Source: Paracoccus zeaxanthinifaciens ATCC 21588 (GTDB lineage: Bacteria; Pseudomonadota; Alphaproteobacteria; Rhodobacterales; Rhodobacteraceae). Taken from it: a stretch of 64,000 nt of DNA. Shown piece by piece: positions 55,801 through 64,000 of the stretch. The translations under genes and the position numbers were made by a program. The DNA is taken from assembly GCF_000420145.1 (NCBI RefSeq), contig NZ_ATUJ01000006.1:62001-126000 (forward strand), written 5' to 3'. The stretch's first letter is position 1. Every line of letters begins with the position of its first letter. Below the pieces are notes generated by a model. The model worked only from the letters and a program-made list of their open reading frames with translations, did no database searches and was not told the DNA's origin.

Positions 55801-58178
55801 CCGTTCAGACGACCAGACGATCCCTGCGCCTCGGGACGGCGCTGATCGCGGCACTTGCCGCGCCCGCAGCCGGTCAGACGATCTTCGACCAGGACGCGTC
55901 CATGCCGCAGATGCCCGGCGTGTCGCAGACCGCGCCCCTGGCCAGCATCGGCGGCGTGTCGGCGCTGGCGCCCGAATCCGACAGCCTGGGCAGCGAGCCC
56001 ATCGGCGACCGCACCCCCTCGACCAGCGCCCCCGAGGCGGTCGAGCCCGACGCCTCGGTCCGCATCCCCGGCGATCGCGGGACGGCGGGCGAAGGCGGGG
56101 CGGCGACGGTGCTGGCCGATGCCGTCCGGCTGCGCGACGACCGCACGCTGGTCGCGGCGGGCGGCGTGGTCATCTGGTACCAAGGCGCACGTCTGGTCGC
56201 ATCGCGCGTGATCGTGGACGGCCCGACGGGCGATCTGACCATCGAGGGTCCGATCCACCTGTCCCGCCCCGACAGCACCGACCCCGAACAGGACACGATC
56301 CTGATCGCCGATGCCGCCCAGCTGGACCGCGAATTGCAGGACGGCATCATCCGCGGCGCGCGCCTCGTGATCGGGCGCGAATTGCAGCTTGCCGCGCGAG
56401 AGGCCGAACGCCGCGACGGCGGCCGCGTCACCGAACTGCGCCAGGTCGCGGCATCGTCCTGCCAGATCTGCGCCAGCGACCCCACCCCCCTGTGGGAGAT
56501 CCGCGCCCGCGCGATCACCCACGACGCCGAGACCCGGACGATCACCTTCGACCACCCGCAATTCCGCGCCTTCGGCGTGCCCTTGGCCTATGTGCCCTTC
56601 AGCGTGACCGCCCCCGACCCGACCGTCGATCGCAAGAACGGCTTCCTGCGCCCCGAGATCCGCACGACCTCCAGCCTGGGGTTCGGGATCAAGCTGCCCT
56701 ATTTCGTGACGCTCGGGGATCATGCGGACGTGACGGTGACGCCCTATGTCGCGGTCGATCGCACCAGCACGCTGGAGCTGCGGTACCGCCAGGCATTCGC
56801 CAACGGGGCGACGGAATGGAACGGCGCGATCACCCGCGACGACCTGCTGCCCGACGAATGGCGCGGCTATGTCTTCGGGATCGCGCAGTTCGACCTGCCG
56901 CGCGACTACAAGCTGGGCGTGCAGGTGCAGGCGGCGACCGACCGGGCCTATCTGCTGGATTACGACGTGACCGATGCCGACCGGCTGTGGTCGGGCATCA
57001 CGCTGGAACAGGTCCGCCGCAAGAAGCTGGTCTGGGCGCGGATCGGCAACTACAACTCGCTCCGCGACGACGAGGACGAATCCAGCTCTCCGGCGCAGGT
57101 GGCCGACGCGATCTGGATGCGCCGCTTCACGCCCCCCCGCATCGGAGGCGAGGCGACCGTCGAATGGTCCGCCCATGCCCATCGCCGCCCCTCGGATGAT
57201 GACGGGATCGGCCGCGACGTGGCGCGCGCCTCGTTCGACCTGGACTGGCGACGTTCCCAGATCCTGCCGGGCGGCGTCATGGCCGCGGCCATCGCCGGGC
57301 TCGAGGCCGATCTCTATCGCATCGCGCAGGACGACAGCTATGACGACGTGGTGGCCCGCGCGGACCCGCAGGTCGGGGTCGAGCTGCGCTGGCCCCTGGC
57401 GACGGTCCACGGGCGCGCGACGCATATGGTCGAACCGGTCCTGCAGCTTCTCTATTCGCCCCCGGGCGATGACGACGACATCCCGAACGAGGACAGCCTG
57501 CTGGTCGAGTTCGACGAGGGGAACCTGTTCTCGGACAGCCGCTTTCCGGGCTATGACCGCAGCGAGGGCGGCCTGCGCGCCAATGCCGGCCTGACCTGGA
57601 CGCGGATCGACCCCAACGGCTGGTCGCTTGGCGTGACGGGCGGGCGGGTCTTCCGCGCGCGGCAGGGCAGCGGCGACGAGGACCGGAGCTTCATCGGCGG
57701 GCGGCGGTCGGACTGGCTGCTGTCGACGACCTATGACAGCGGGCGCGGCCTTGCCATCGCGAACAGGGCGCTGTTCGACGACAGCTTCAACGTCTCGCGC
57801 AACGAATTGCGCATGGGCTGGCTCCGCGACGACCTGCAGCTTTCGGCGGGCTATCTGTGGATCGATGCCGACCTGGCCGAGGGGCGCGACAGCGACGCAT
57901 CCGAACTGGCGGCCAGCGTCGGCTGGCAGATCGCGCCCGGCTGGTGGGGCAGCGCCGAGGCACGTTACGATTTCACCGCCGAACGCGCCCAGAGCGCGTC
58001 GCTGGACGTGACCTATCGCAACGAATGCATCACGGTCGAGACGGGCGTCTCCAGGCGCTTCACCAGTTCGGACACGATCGACGCGGAAACCAGCTTCGAC
58101 CTGTCGGTCCGGCTGGCGGGTTTCGGCAACACGACCGGCGGTCAGGGCACGGTGGCGCAGCGCAACTGCATGCGCTAA
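55797..58178 (+). CDS. lptD: LPS-assembly protein LptD
   Basis: Outer-membrane beta-barrel that inserts lipopolysaccharide into the outer leaflet. The 793-aa protein has a signal peptide of about 27 residues, a proline/acid-rich linker, an OstA-like jellyroll (ADAVRLRDDRTLVAAGGVVI, about 100-200), and a barrel with many alternating strands to the C-terminus. Cysteines C222 and C225 (SCQICAS), C744 and C791 could form the inter-domain disulfides known from LptD. ATG overlaps the lptG stop. Confidence 0.95.
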   Translation: MTVQTTRRSLRLGTALIAALAAPAAGQTIFDQDASMPQMPGVSQTAPLASIGGVSALAPESDSLGSEPIGDRTPSTSAPEAVEPDASVRIPGDRGTAGEGGAATVLADAVRLRDDRTLVAAGGVVIWYQGARLVASRVIVDGPTGDLTIEGPIHLSRPDSTDPEQDTILIADAAQLDRELQDGIIRGARLVIGRELQLAAREAERRDGGRVTELRQVAASSCQICASDPTPLWEIRARAITHDAETRTITFDHPQFRAFGVPLAYVPFSVTAPDPTVDRKNGFLRPEIRTTSSLGFGIKLPYFVTLGDHADVTVTPYVAVDRTSTLELRYRQAFANGATEWNGAITRDDLLPDEWRGYVFGIAQFDLPRDYKLGVQVQAATDRAYLLDYDVTDADRLWSGITLEQVRRKKLVWARIGNYNSLRDDEDESSSPAQVADAIWMRRFTPPRIGGEATVEWSAHAHRRPSDDDGIGRDVARASFDLDWRRSQILPGGVMAAAIAGLEADLYRIAQDDSYDDVVARADPQVGVELRWPLATVHGRATHMVEPVLQLLYSPPGDDDDIPNEDSLLVEFDEGNLFSDSRFPGYDRSEGGLRANAGLTWTRIDPNGWSLGVTGGRVFRARQGSGDEDRSFIGGRRSDWLLSTTYDSGRGLAIANRALFDDSFNVSRNELRMGWLRDDLQLSAGYLWIDADLAEGRDSDASELAASVGWQIAPGWWGSAEARYDFTAERAQSASLDVTYRNECITVETGVSRRFTSSDTIDAETSFDLSVRLAGFGNTTGGQGTVAQRNCMR

Positions 58179-58212
58179 TCTGCCCGCCAAAAGGCAAGGA
58201 TAGGAACAGCAG

Positions 58213-59481
58213 ATGCGGCAACTCCTCTCAGGTCTCGCGCTGGCGGCGGTCATCGCGACGGGCGCCGTCGCGCCCGCGAACGCGCAGAACCTGTTCCAGA
58301 CCGTCGTCTATGTGAACGACAGCGCCGTCACCCGCTACGAGATCGTTCAGCGGCAGCGCTTCATGCAGGTGATCGGCGCCCCCGACACCAGCGCCGAGGC
58401 CGCCGAGACCGCGCTGATCGACGACCGCCTGCGGGTCGAGGCCGCCGAAGCCATCGGCGCGCAGCTGTCGGACGAGCAGCTTCAATCGGGCCTCGAGGAA
58501 TTCGCGGGCCGCGCGGGCCTGGATGCCGCCAGCTTCATCGCGCGGCTGGAACAGGCGGGCGTCGATGCCGACACCTTCCGCGATTTCGTCCGTGCGGGCA
58601 CGCTGTGGCGGCAGGTCGTCCGCGCACGCCTGCTGCCCCAGATCGAGATCTCGGACGCGCAGGTGGACCAGCAGCTCAAGCGCGTGATCGAGACGCCGAT
58701 CATCGACCGCGTGGCCATTTCCGAACTGATCATCCCCGCCCCTCCGGGGCAGGAGGCGCAGGCCCTTGCGCTGGCCGAACGCATCGCCGGGTCGCGCCCG
58801 ACCGAAGGCCAATTCGCCGATGCGGCCCGCAGGTATTCCGCGACGCCCTCGGCCCAGGCGGGCGGCAGGCTGGAAACGCTGGAGCTGGAGGCGCTGCCGC
58901 CGGGCCTGCGCCAGGTCATCAGCCAGCTGCAGCCGGGCCAGGTGACCCAGCCGCTGCAGGTCGAAGGCGCGGTCATCCTGTTCTTCCTGCGCGACGCGCA
59001 AGGCAGCCTGCGCCCCGGCGCGCGGGAACAGGTGCTGGAATACGCGACCATCACCCTGCCCAGCATGGCCGAGGCGACCGCCGTGGCGCAGCGCACGCTG
59101 TCCTGCGACGATCTGTACAAGCAGGTCGGCCCCGAGGCCGCGCTGCAGGTCCAGCGCCAGACCGTGTCGCAGGCGCAGATCCCGACGCTGATCGCCGCAC
59201 GCCTCGCATCTCTGGACGACGGCGAATCCGGCGTCGTCCCGGCGGGCAACGCCGCCGAGGTCGTGACGCTGTGTTCGCGCCAGCCCGCGCTGGCCCAGCA
59301 GGCCGAGGTGCCGACCACCGCCCAGCCGCAGGACGGGGTCGAGGATGCGATCCCGCAGCCCCAGAACGGCATCCCCTCGCGCGAGGCGGTCCGCGACGAG
59401 CTGTTCAACCAGCGCATCAACTCGGCGGCGGACGGGCTTCTGGCCGACCTGCGCGCCGACGCCCTGATCCGCAGGCCGTGA
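58213..59481 (+). CDS. surA: Periplasmic peptidyl-prolyl isomerase / chaperone SurA
   Basis: Escorts outer-membrane proteins such as LptD. 422 aa: signal peptide MRQLLSGLALAAVIATGAVA, SurA N-terminal domain with FQTVVYVNDSAVTRYEIVQRQRF, and one parvulin domain near 165-260 (ISELIIPAP, RYSATPSAQAGGRLETLEL). E. coli SurA has two parvulin domains; only one is clear here, followed by a Q/P-rich C-terminus. 34 bases after lptD, before pdxA. Confidence 0.93.
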   Translation: MRQLLSGLALAAVIATGAVAPANAQNLFQTVVYVNDSAVTRYEIVQRQRFMQVIGAPDTSAEAAETALIDDRLRVEAAEAIGAQLSDEQLQSGLEEFAGRAGLDAASFIARLEQAGVDADTFRDFVRAGTLWRQVVRARLLPQIEISDAQVDQQLKRVIETPIIDRVAISELIIPAPPGQEAQALALAERIAGSRPTEGQFADAARRYSATPSAQAGGRLETLELEALPPGLRQVISQLQPGQVTQPLQVEGAVILFFLRDAQGSLRPGAREQVLEYATITLPSMAEATAVAQRTLSCDDLYKQVGPEAALQVQRQTVSQAQIPTLIAARLASLDDGESGVVPAGNAAEVVTLCSRQPALAQQAEVPTTAQPQDGVEDAIPQPQNGIPSREAVRDELFNQRINSAADGLLADLRADALIRRP

Positions 59482-59485
59482 TCCG

Positions 59486-60463
59486 GTGGCGCGCGTCCTT
59501 CTGACCTGCGGCGAGCCCGCGGGCATCGGCCCCGAGCTGGCGCCCCTGGTGCTGGCTTCGGGCCAGGACATCGCCTGGATGGGCGATCCGCGCCACCTGC
59601 CACCCGGCACCGCCTGGACCGAGATCGCGGATCCGGGTGCCCCGGTCCCGCCGGGTCACCTGCCGGTGCTGCGCCACGATTTCGCGGCGCCCAATGTCGC
59701 GGGCCGCCCCGATCCGGCCAATGCGCAGGGCGTGATCGACGTGATCGCCCGCGCCGCCCGCATGGCGATGCAGGGACAGGTCGCGGCGATCACCACCGCC
59801 CCCATCAGCAAGGAGGCCCTGCAGACCGGCGCGGGCTTCGCCTTTCCGGGGCATACCGAATATCTTGCGCATCTGGGCGGCGACGTGCCGGTCGCGATGA
59901 TGCTGGCCTCGACCACGGTCACGCCCGCCTGTCGCGTCGTGCCCGCGACGATCCACATTCCCCTGCAGGACGTGCCTGACGCGCTGACCCCGGATGCGCT
60001 GGAACAGGCGATCCGCCTGACCCATGCGGGCCTTGTCCGCGATTTCGGCATTCCCCGCCCCCGCATCGCCGTCGCGGGGCTGAACCCCCATGCGGGCGAG
60101 GGTGGGCGGATGGGCCAGCAGGAAACCCGCATGATCGCGCCCCTGCTGGAGCGGCTGCGCGGCCTGGGCTTCGATCTGACCGGCCCTCTGCCCGCCGACA
60201 CGATGTTCCACGCCGCCGCCCGCGCCCGCTATGACGCGGCCGTCACTTGCTATCACGATCAGGGGCTGATCCCGATCAAGACGCTGGATTTCGACGGAGG
60301 CGTGAACGTCACGCTCGGGCTGCCCTTCATCCGCACCTCGCCCGATCACGGCACGGCCTTCGACATCGCGGGCAAGGGGCTGGCGGACCCGTCCTCAACC
60401 ATCGCGGCCATTCGCATGGCCCGCAGCATGGCCGCATCCCGACCCGGCCCGGACCCGACATGA
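59486..60463 (+). CDS. pdxA: 4-hydroxythreonine-4-phosphate dehydrogenase PdxA
   Basis: NAD-dependent step of de novo pyridoxal-phosphate synthesis. The 325-aa protein has [12 protein letters not shown], the metal histidine in [21 protein letters not shown], and [15 protein letters not shown]. The start is a GTG at 59486, four bases after surA; the stop overlaps rsmA (ATGA). The surA-pdxA-rsmA order is the same as in E. coli. Confidence 0.96.
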   Translation: MARVLLTCGEPAGIGPELAPLVLASGQDIAWMGDPRHLPPGTAWTEIADPGAPVPPGHLPVLRHDFAAPNVAGRPDPANAQGVIDVIARAARMAMQGQVAAITTAPISKEALQTGAGFAFPGHTEYLAHLGGDVPVAMMLASTTVTPACRVVPATIHIPLQDVPDALTPDALEQAIRLTHAGLVRDFGIPRPRIAVAGLNPHAGEGGRMGQQETRMIAPLLERLRGLGFDLTGPLPADTMFHAAARARYDAAVTCYHDQGLIPIKTLDFDGGVNVTLGLPFIRTSPDHGTAFDIAGKGLADPSSTIAAIRMARSMAASRPGPDPT

Positions 60464-61311
60464 GCACCATCGACAACCTTCCCCCCCTGCGCCAGGTCAT
60501 CCAGACCCACGACCTGCGCGCCAAGAAGCAGTTGGGCCAGAACTTCCTTCTGGACCTGAACCTGACCGCCAAGATCGCACGCCAGGCGGGCGACCTGACC
60601 GGCTGCGACGTGCTGGAGATCGGCCCCGGCCCCGGCGGGCTGACCCGCGGCCTGCTGGCCGAGGGCGCGCGCCGCGTGCTGGCGATCGAGAAGGACGAAC
60701 GCGCCCTGCCCGCCCTGGCCGAGATCGCCGAGGCCTATCCCGACCGGCTGAAGGTCATCCACGGCGACGCGCTGCAGGTCGATCCGCTGGAACACCTGAC
60801 CCCGCCGATCCGCATCGCCGCGAACCTGCCCTACAATGTCGGGACGGAACTGCTGATCCGCTGGCTGACGCCCAAGGAATGGCCGCCCTTCTGGCAGTCC
60901 CTGACGCTGATGTTCCAGAAGGAGGTGGCCGAGCGGATCGTGGCGAAGCCCGGCTCCAAGGCCTATGGCCGGCTGGCGCTGCTGGCCCAGTGGCGGGCCG
61001 AGGCGCGCATCGTCATGGCCCTGCCCCCCGAGGCCTTCGTGCCCGCCCCCAAGATCCATTCCGCCGTGGTCCACCTGACCGCCCTGCCCGAGCCGCGCTT
61101 TCCGGCCGATGCGGCGGTCCTGTCGCAGGTCACGGGCGCGGCCTTCAACCAGCGCCGCAAGATGCTGCGCGCCAGCCTTCGCGGCCTGCATCCCCGGATC
61201 GAGGAGCTGCTGGAGGGCTGCGGCATCGCCCCCACCGCCCGCGCTGAAGAGATCGGGCTGGAGCAGTTCTGCGCCCTGGCCCGCGCCCTCAAGGACGCGC
61301 GGCAGGGCTGA
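60460..61311 (+). CDS. rsmA: 16S rRNA dimethyladenosine methyltransferase RsmA (KsgA)
   Basis: Dimethylates A1518 and A1519 of 16S rRNA late in 30S assembly. The 283-aa protein has LGQNFLLD, the SAM motif [14 protein letters not shown], and [11 protein letters not shown] overlaps the pdxA stop; the longer frame from 60247 translates pdxA out of frame. Last gene of the lptF-rsmA operon, followed by a strong terminator. Confidence 0.97.
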   Translation: MSTIDNLPPLRQVIQTHDLRAKKQLGQNFLLDLNLTAKIARQAGDLTGCDVLEIGPGPGGLTRGLLAEGARRVLAIEKDERALPALAEIAEAYPDRLKVIHGDALQVDPLEHLTPPIRIAANLPYNVGTELLIRWLTPKEWPPFWQSLTLMFQKEVAERIVAKPGSKAYGRLALLAQWRAEARIVMALPPEAFVPAPKIHSAVVHLTALPEPRFPADAAVLSQVTGAAFNQRRKMLRASLRGLHPRIEELLEGCGIAPTARAEEIGLEQFCALARALKDARQG

Positions 61312-61319
61312 GAATGCGA

Positions 61320-61350
61320 AAAGGGCGCGGGAATGATCCCCGCGCCCTTT
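61320..61350. terminator. Bidirectional terminator after rsmA and DUF4167
   Basis: A 12-bp stem AAAGGGCGCGGG (61320-61331) / CCCGCGCCCTTT (61339-61350) with a seven-base loop. The right arm runs into TTTCTT and the left arm, on the other strand, into TTTTCGC. Serves both convergent genes. Confidence 0.92.
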
Positions 61351-61371
61351 CTTCGATCTGCGACCCGTAGA

Positions 61372-62010
61372 TTATTCCGAACCGCCTGCCTGCGTGTCCG
61401 CCGCCGGCGCGCCGTCATCGGCTGCGGGCTTGCGGCGGCTGCGCGGGGCGCCACCGCTGCTGCGGGGCGTGCGGCTGCGCGGGGTGCGGCTGCGTGCGGG
61501 CTTGGCCTCGGCCTCGGGGGTCTCGACGGGGGCCGCGTCGCCATCGGCCTCCTGGGCGATGGGCAGGCTTTGCTGCGCATCCTCGGCCTCGGGCTGCTTC
61601 GGCTCGGCCTGCTTGACCTCGGGCTGCTTGACCTCGGGTTCGGGCTCGTCGCGGCGCTGGTCGCGGTTGTGCTGGTGGCCGTTCTGGTCGTCATCGCCGT
61701 TCTGGCGATGATGGGGATGGCCATGGTTGTTGTTCTGGTTCTGCTGCGCCTGGCGTTCGGCCATCTCGCGCTGCGCCTCGCCCAGCATGCGGGTGTAATG
61801 CTCGGCATGCTGCAGGAAGCTTTGTTCCGCCACGCGGTCGTTCGACAGCTGGGCGTCACGCGCCAGCGTCAAATACTTCTCGATGATCTGCTGCGGCGTG
61901 CCGCGAACCTTGCCTTCGGGGCCCGAGCTTTCGAAGACTCGGTTGACGATATTGCCAAGCGAACGCTGGCGGTTCGATTTGCTGCGCGAGCGGGATTTCG
62001 ATGATCTCAT
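61372..62010 (-). CDS. DUF4167 domain protein
   Basis: A 212-aa protein with a conserved N-terminal domain (RSLGNIVNRVFESSGPEGKVRGT, then KYLTLARDAQLSNDRVAEQSFLQHAEHYTRML, about 12-80). A long low-complexity tail follows: a Q/N/H patch, KQPE repeats and an SRTPRSRTPRS patch. The family is typical of alphaproteobacteria; its basic tail and abundance suggest RNA binding, which is inference. The tail is similar in composition to that of the helicase. Confidence 0.88.
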   Translation of the reverse strand: MRSSKSRSRSKSNRQRSLGNIVNRVFESSGPEGKVRGTPQQIIEKYLTLARDAQLSNDRVAEQSFLQHAEHYTRMLGEAQREMAERQAQQNQNNNHGHPHHRQNGDDDQNGHQHNRDQRRDEPEPEVKQPEVKQAEPKQPEAEDAQQSLPIAQEADGDAAPVETPEAEAKPARSRTPRSRTPRSSGGAPRSRRKPAADDGAPAADTQAGGSE

Positions 62011-62280
62011 CAGTCTGTCTTTAGGGTTCTGATCGTCAGGGATGCCAGAATGACCTGGACGGCGATTTCGGACGGCTACGGGGGCGTTGACCTCTCCGTT
62101 CAGCCTTGCCTTGCCTCAAGGCGCATCGTCGTCATGCGCGCCCCGTCAGTTCCGGCAGTGTCAGGCTGACCCATGCGGTGGCTGTCGCCTGCCGCACGCC
62201 ACTGACTAATCATGCCAAGCCCCCCAAGACAAGCGCAAACTGCCGAAAAATGTCCCGAAAGCCGTTACAAGTGCCGGAAA
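62011..62280 (-). other. Intergenic region upstream of the DUF4167 gene
   Basis: 270 bases between the DUF4167 start and the prmC stop. I see no gene, tRNA or clear terminator. It must hold the DUF4167 promoter and leader. The segment near 62215-62280 is less GC-rich than its surroundings. Confidence 0.5.
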
Positions 62281-63102
62281 TCAGCCGAAATCGGCGCAGA
62301 CGACGCGATCGCGACCGTCCAGATCGGGCAGAACCTCGATCCGGGCACCCTGCGCGGCGAACAGCGCGGCGACATCGGCGCCCTGCAAGTGGCCGATCTC
62401 GACCAGGACCTGCCCGCCGGGGTTCAGATGCGCCCGCGCGCCCGCCGCGATGGCCCGATAGGCACCCAGCCCGTCGCCCCCGTCGGTCAGCGCGCCAAGC
62501 GGTTCCCATTCGCGCACGTCGGGCGACAGCCCCGCCATTTCCGCGACCGAGATATAGGGCGGGTTCGACACGATCAGGTCGAACGTTCCCTCGACGCCCT
62601 CGAACCAGTCGGCGCGGCGGAAGCGGGCATCGACCCCGATCTGGCGGGCGTTGAAGCGGGCGACCTTCAGCGCCTCCTCGGAGATGTCGGTGCCCAGACC
62701 GCGCGTCCCCTTCCGCGCATCCAGAAGCGAGATCAGGATCGCGCCCGTGCCCGTGCCCATGTCCAGCACGTCGCGCCAGGGGCGTTCCAGCGCGGCCTCG
62801 ACCAGGGCCTCGGTCTCGGGGCGGGGGTCCAGCGTGTCGCGCGTCACCTTGAAGCGATGCGCCCAGAAATCGCGATGGCCCACGATCTGCGCCACCGGCT
62901 GATGCAGCGCGCGCGCCGCGATGCCGCGGTTGAAGCTGGCGCGTTCGGGATCGGTCAGGCGGCGGTCGTCGGTCATGCGCAGACGCCCCGGCTCGATCCC
63001 CAGCACCGCCGCAAGGATGCGGTCGGTATCGCGGGCCGCCCCCTCGATCCCGGCGGCGCGCAGAAGGGCCGCCCCCTCGGCCTGGGCGTCCGAGATCCTC
63101 AT
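62281..63102 (-). CDS. prmC: Release factor glutamine methyltransferase PrmC
   Basis: Methylates the glutamine of the GGQ motif in release factors. The 273-aa protein has [14 protein letters not shown], the catalytic NPPYI motif in [11 protein letters not shown] near residue 180, and RPETEALVE. Start ATG overlaps the stop of prfA, its substrate's gene (ATGA). Confidence 0.96.
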   Translation of the reverse strand: MRISDAQAEGAALLRAAGIEGAARDTDRILAAVLGIEPGRLRMTDDRRLTDPERASFNRGIAARALHQPVAQIVGHRDFWAHRFKVTRDTLDPRPETEALVEAALERPWRDVLDMGTGTGAILISLLDARKGTRGLGTDISEEALKVARFNARQIGVDARFRRADWFEGVEGTFDLIVSNPPYISVAEMAGLSPDVREWEPLGALTDGGDGLGAYRAIAAGARAHLNPGGQVLVEIGHLQGADVAALFAAQGARIEVLPDLDGRDRVVCADFG

Positions 63103-64000
63103 TCCTGGGCCGCCAGTCGCGCGGCCTGGTCGTGGGCCGTCAGCGCGTCGATGATCTCGGACAGGTCGCCCGCCACGATCCGGTCCAGCGCATAGAGCGT
63201 GAGGTTGATGCGGTGATCGGTCATGCGGCCCTGCGGAAAGTTGTAGGTGCGGATGCGTTCCGACCGGTCTCCCGAACCGACCTGCGCCTTGCGGTCGGCG
63301 GCCCGTTCGGCATCCGCCTTCTGCCGCTGCATGTCATAGAGCCGGGCCCGCAGCACGGCCATCGCGTTGGCGCGGTTCTGGTGCTGGGACTTCTCGGAGC
63401 TGGTGACGACGATGCCGGTCGGGATATGCGTGATCCGCACGGCGCTGTCGGTCGTGTTCACGTGCTGGCCGCCCGCCCCGCTTGCGCGCATCGTGTCGAT
63501 GCGGATGTCGCCGGCGGGGATGTCGATATCCACGTCCTCGGCGGCCTCGGGAAGGACGGCGACGGTGGCGGCGCTGGTATGGATGCGCCCGCCGCTTTCG
63601 GTTTCCGGCACGCGCTGGACGCGGTGGACGCCGGATTCGTATTTCAGCCGGGCGAAGACGCCCTCGCCCTCGATCCGGGCGACGGCCTCCTTGATGCCGC
63701 CCAGCTCGGTCTGGACCAGCTCCAGCAGCTGGAAGCTCCAGCCCTGCTGTTCGGCGTGGCGGCGGTACATGGACAGCAGGTCGCCCGCGAACAGCGCGGC
63801 CTCGTCCCCGCCGGTGCCCGGACGGATCTCCAGGATGGCGGGCCGGGCATCGGCCGCGTCGCGCGGCAGCAGCGCGATGCGCAGCGCCTGTTCGCGTTCG
63901 GGCAGCTCGTCCTCCAGCCGCGACAGCTCGTCCTGGGCCAGTTCGCGCATCTCGGGGTCGGCCAGCATGGCGCGGGCATCGGCCAGCGCGCCTGTCGCGC
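63099..64000 (-). CDS. prfA: Peptide chain release factor 1, C-terminal part (start beyond window)
   Basis: Terminates translation at UAA and UAG. About 299 codons are visible. The codon-recognition tripeptide is PET in [16 protein letters not shown], and the catalytic GGQ is in [19 protein letters not shown]. The ATG at 63966-63968 is internal: upstream codons continue in frame ([12 protein letters not shown]) to the window edge, so the true start is outside. Followed by prmC in the same operon. Confidence 0.96.
   Translation of the reverse strand, partial: ATGALADARAMLADPEMRELAQDELSRLEDELPEREQALRIALLPRDAADARPAILEIRPGTGGDEAALFAGDLLSMYRRHAEQQGWSFQLLELVQTELGGIKEAVARIEGEGVFARLKYESGVHRVQRVPETESGGRIHTSAATVAVLPEAAEDVDIDIPAGDIRIDTMRASGAGGQHVNTTDSAVRITHIPTGIVVTSSEKSQHQNRANAMAVLRARLYDMQRQKADAERAADRKAQVGSGDRSERIRTYNFPQGRMTDHRINLTLYALDRIVAGDLSEIIDALTAHDQAARLAAQE

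Noticed and set aside
55389-58253. 954-codon open frame antisense to lptD and lptG
   Set aside because: Same third-codon-position GC effect; no domain can be recognised and lptD on the plus strand is complete.
62011-62280. tRNA or small RNA gene before DUF4167
   Set aside because: No acceptor stem or T-loop pattern was found, and the weak stems present are what GC-rich DNA gives by chance.

Overview
The window is high-GC, gene-dense chromosomal DNA from an alphaproteobacterium, most likely Paracoccus or a close relative in the Rhodobacteraceae. Supporting signs are a four-cysteine FnrP/FnrL-type regulator, tandem FNR boxes in front of a universal stress gene, OlsB, a DUF4167 protein, a ureDA-(small ORF)-BCEFG cluster followed by urtABCDE, and a GT14 glycosyltransferase beside a sulfotransferase. 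I see no rRNA, tRNA, insertion sequence, prophage or CRISPR array. The genes are mostly housekeeping genes in tight operons, often joined by ATGA or GTGA overlaps.

Layout. 1-13.6 kb: argS (cut by the window edge), a cation/proton antiporter, a DEAD-box helicase with a repeat tail, lnt, a J-domain protein, bolA, class II fructose bisphosphatase (glpX), recJ, a UPF0173 hydrolase and an M24 aminopeptidase P. 13.6-24 kb: an SDR, gltA, gltX, comEC, a class III aminotransferase, an exported alpha/beta hydrolase, a TfoX C-terminal protein and miaB. 24-30.6 kb: a universal stress gene behind two FNR boxes; queC-queD-queE behind a preQ1-I riboswitch-like leader; an FNR-type regulator; polA; and a DUF2256 protein. 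30.6-40.3 kb: a small CHCC zinc protein, an ABC ATPase without a permease, a HIT protein, the divergent GT14/sulfotransferase pair, dps, acpP-fabG-fabD, ndk, an AI-2E family transporter and olsB.

40.3-51.5 kb is a nitrogen-scavenging block. It holds the nickel urease with its accessory proteins (no ureJ or hupE is present) and the high-affinity urea ABC transporter, so import and hydrolysis are encoded side by side. A 58-codon gene for an exported His-rich peptide is translationally coupled between ureA and ureB. 51.5-61.3 kb is an outer-membrane biogenesis block: holC and pepA run leftward, while lptF-lptG-lptD-surA-pdxA-rsmA run rightward as one operon. It ends at a strong bidirectional terminator facing a DUF4167 gene. 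The window closes with prmC and the 3' part of prfA, a release factor and the enzyme that methylates it.

The observations most worth a second look are the preQ1-I aptamer whose 3' strand is the queC Shine-Dalgarno, the tandem FNR sites, the small peptide inside the urease operon, the GT14/sulfotransferase pair, and the 81-bp tandem repeats in the helicase gene. I did not find a multigene system that I could defend as wholly new.
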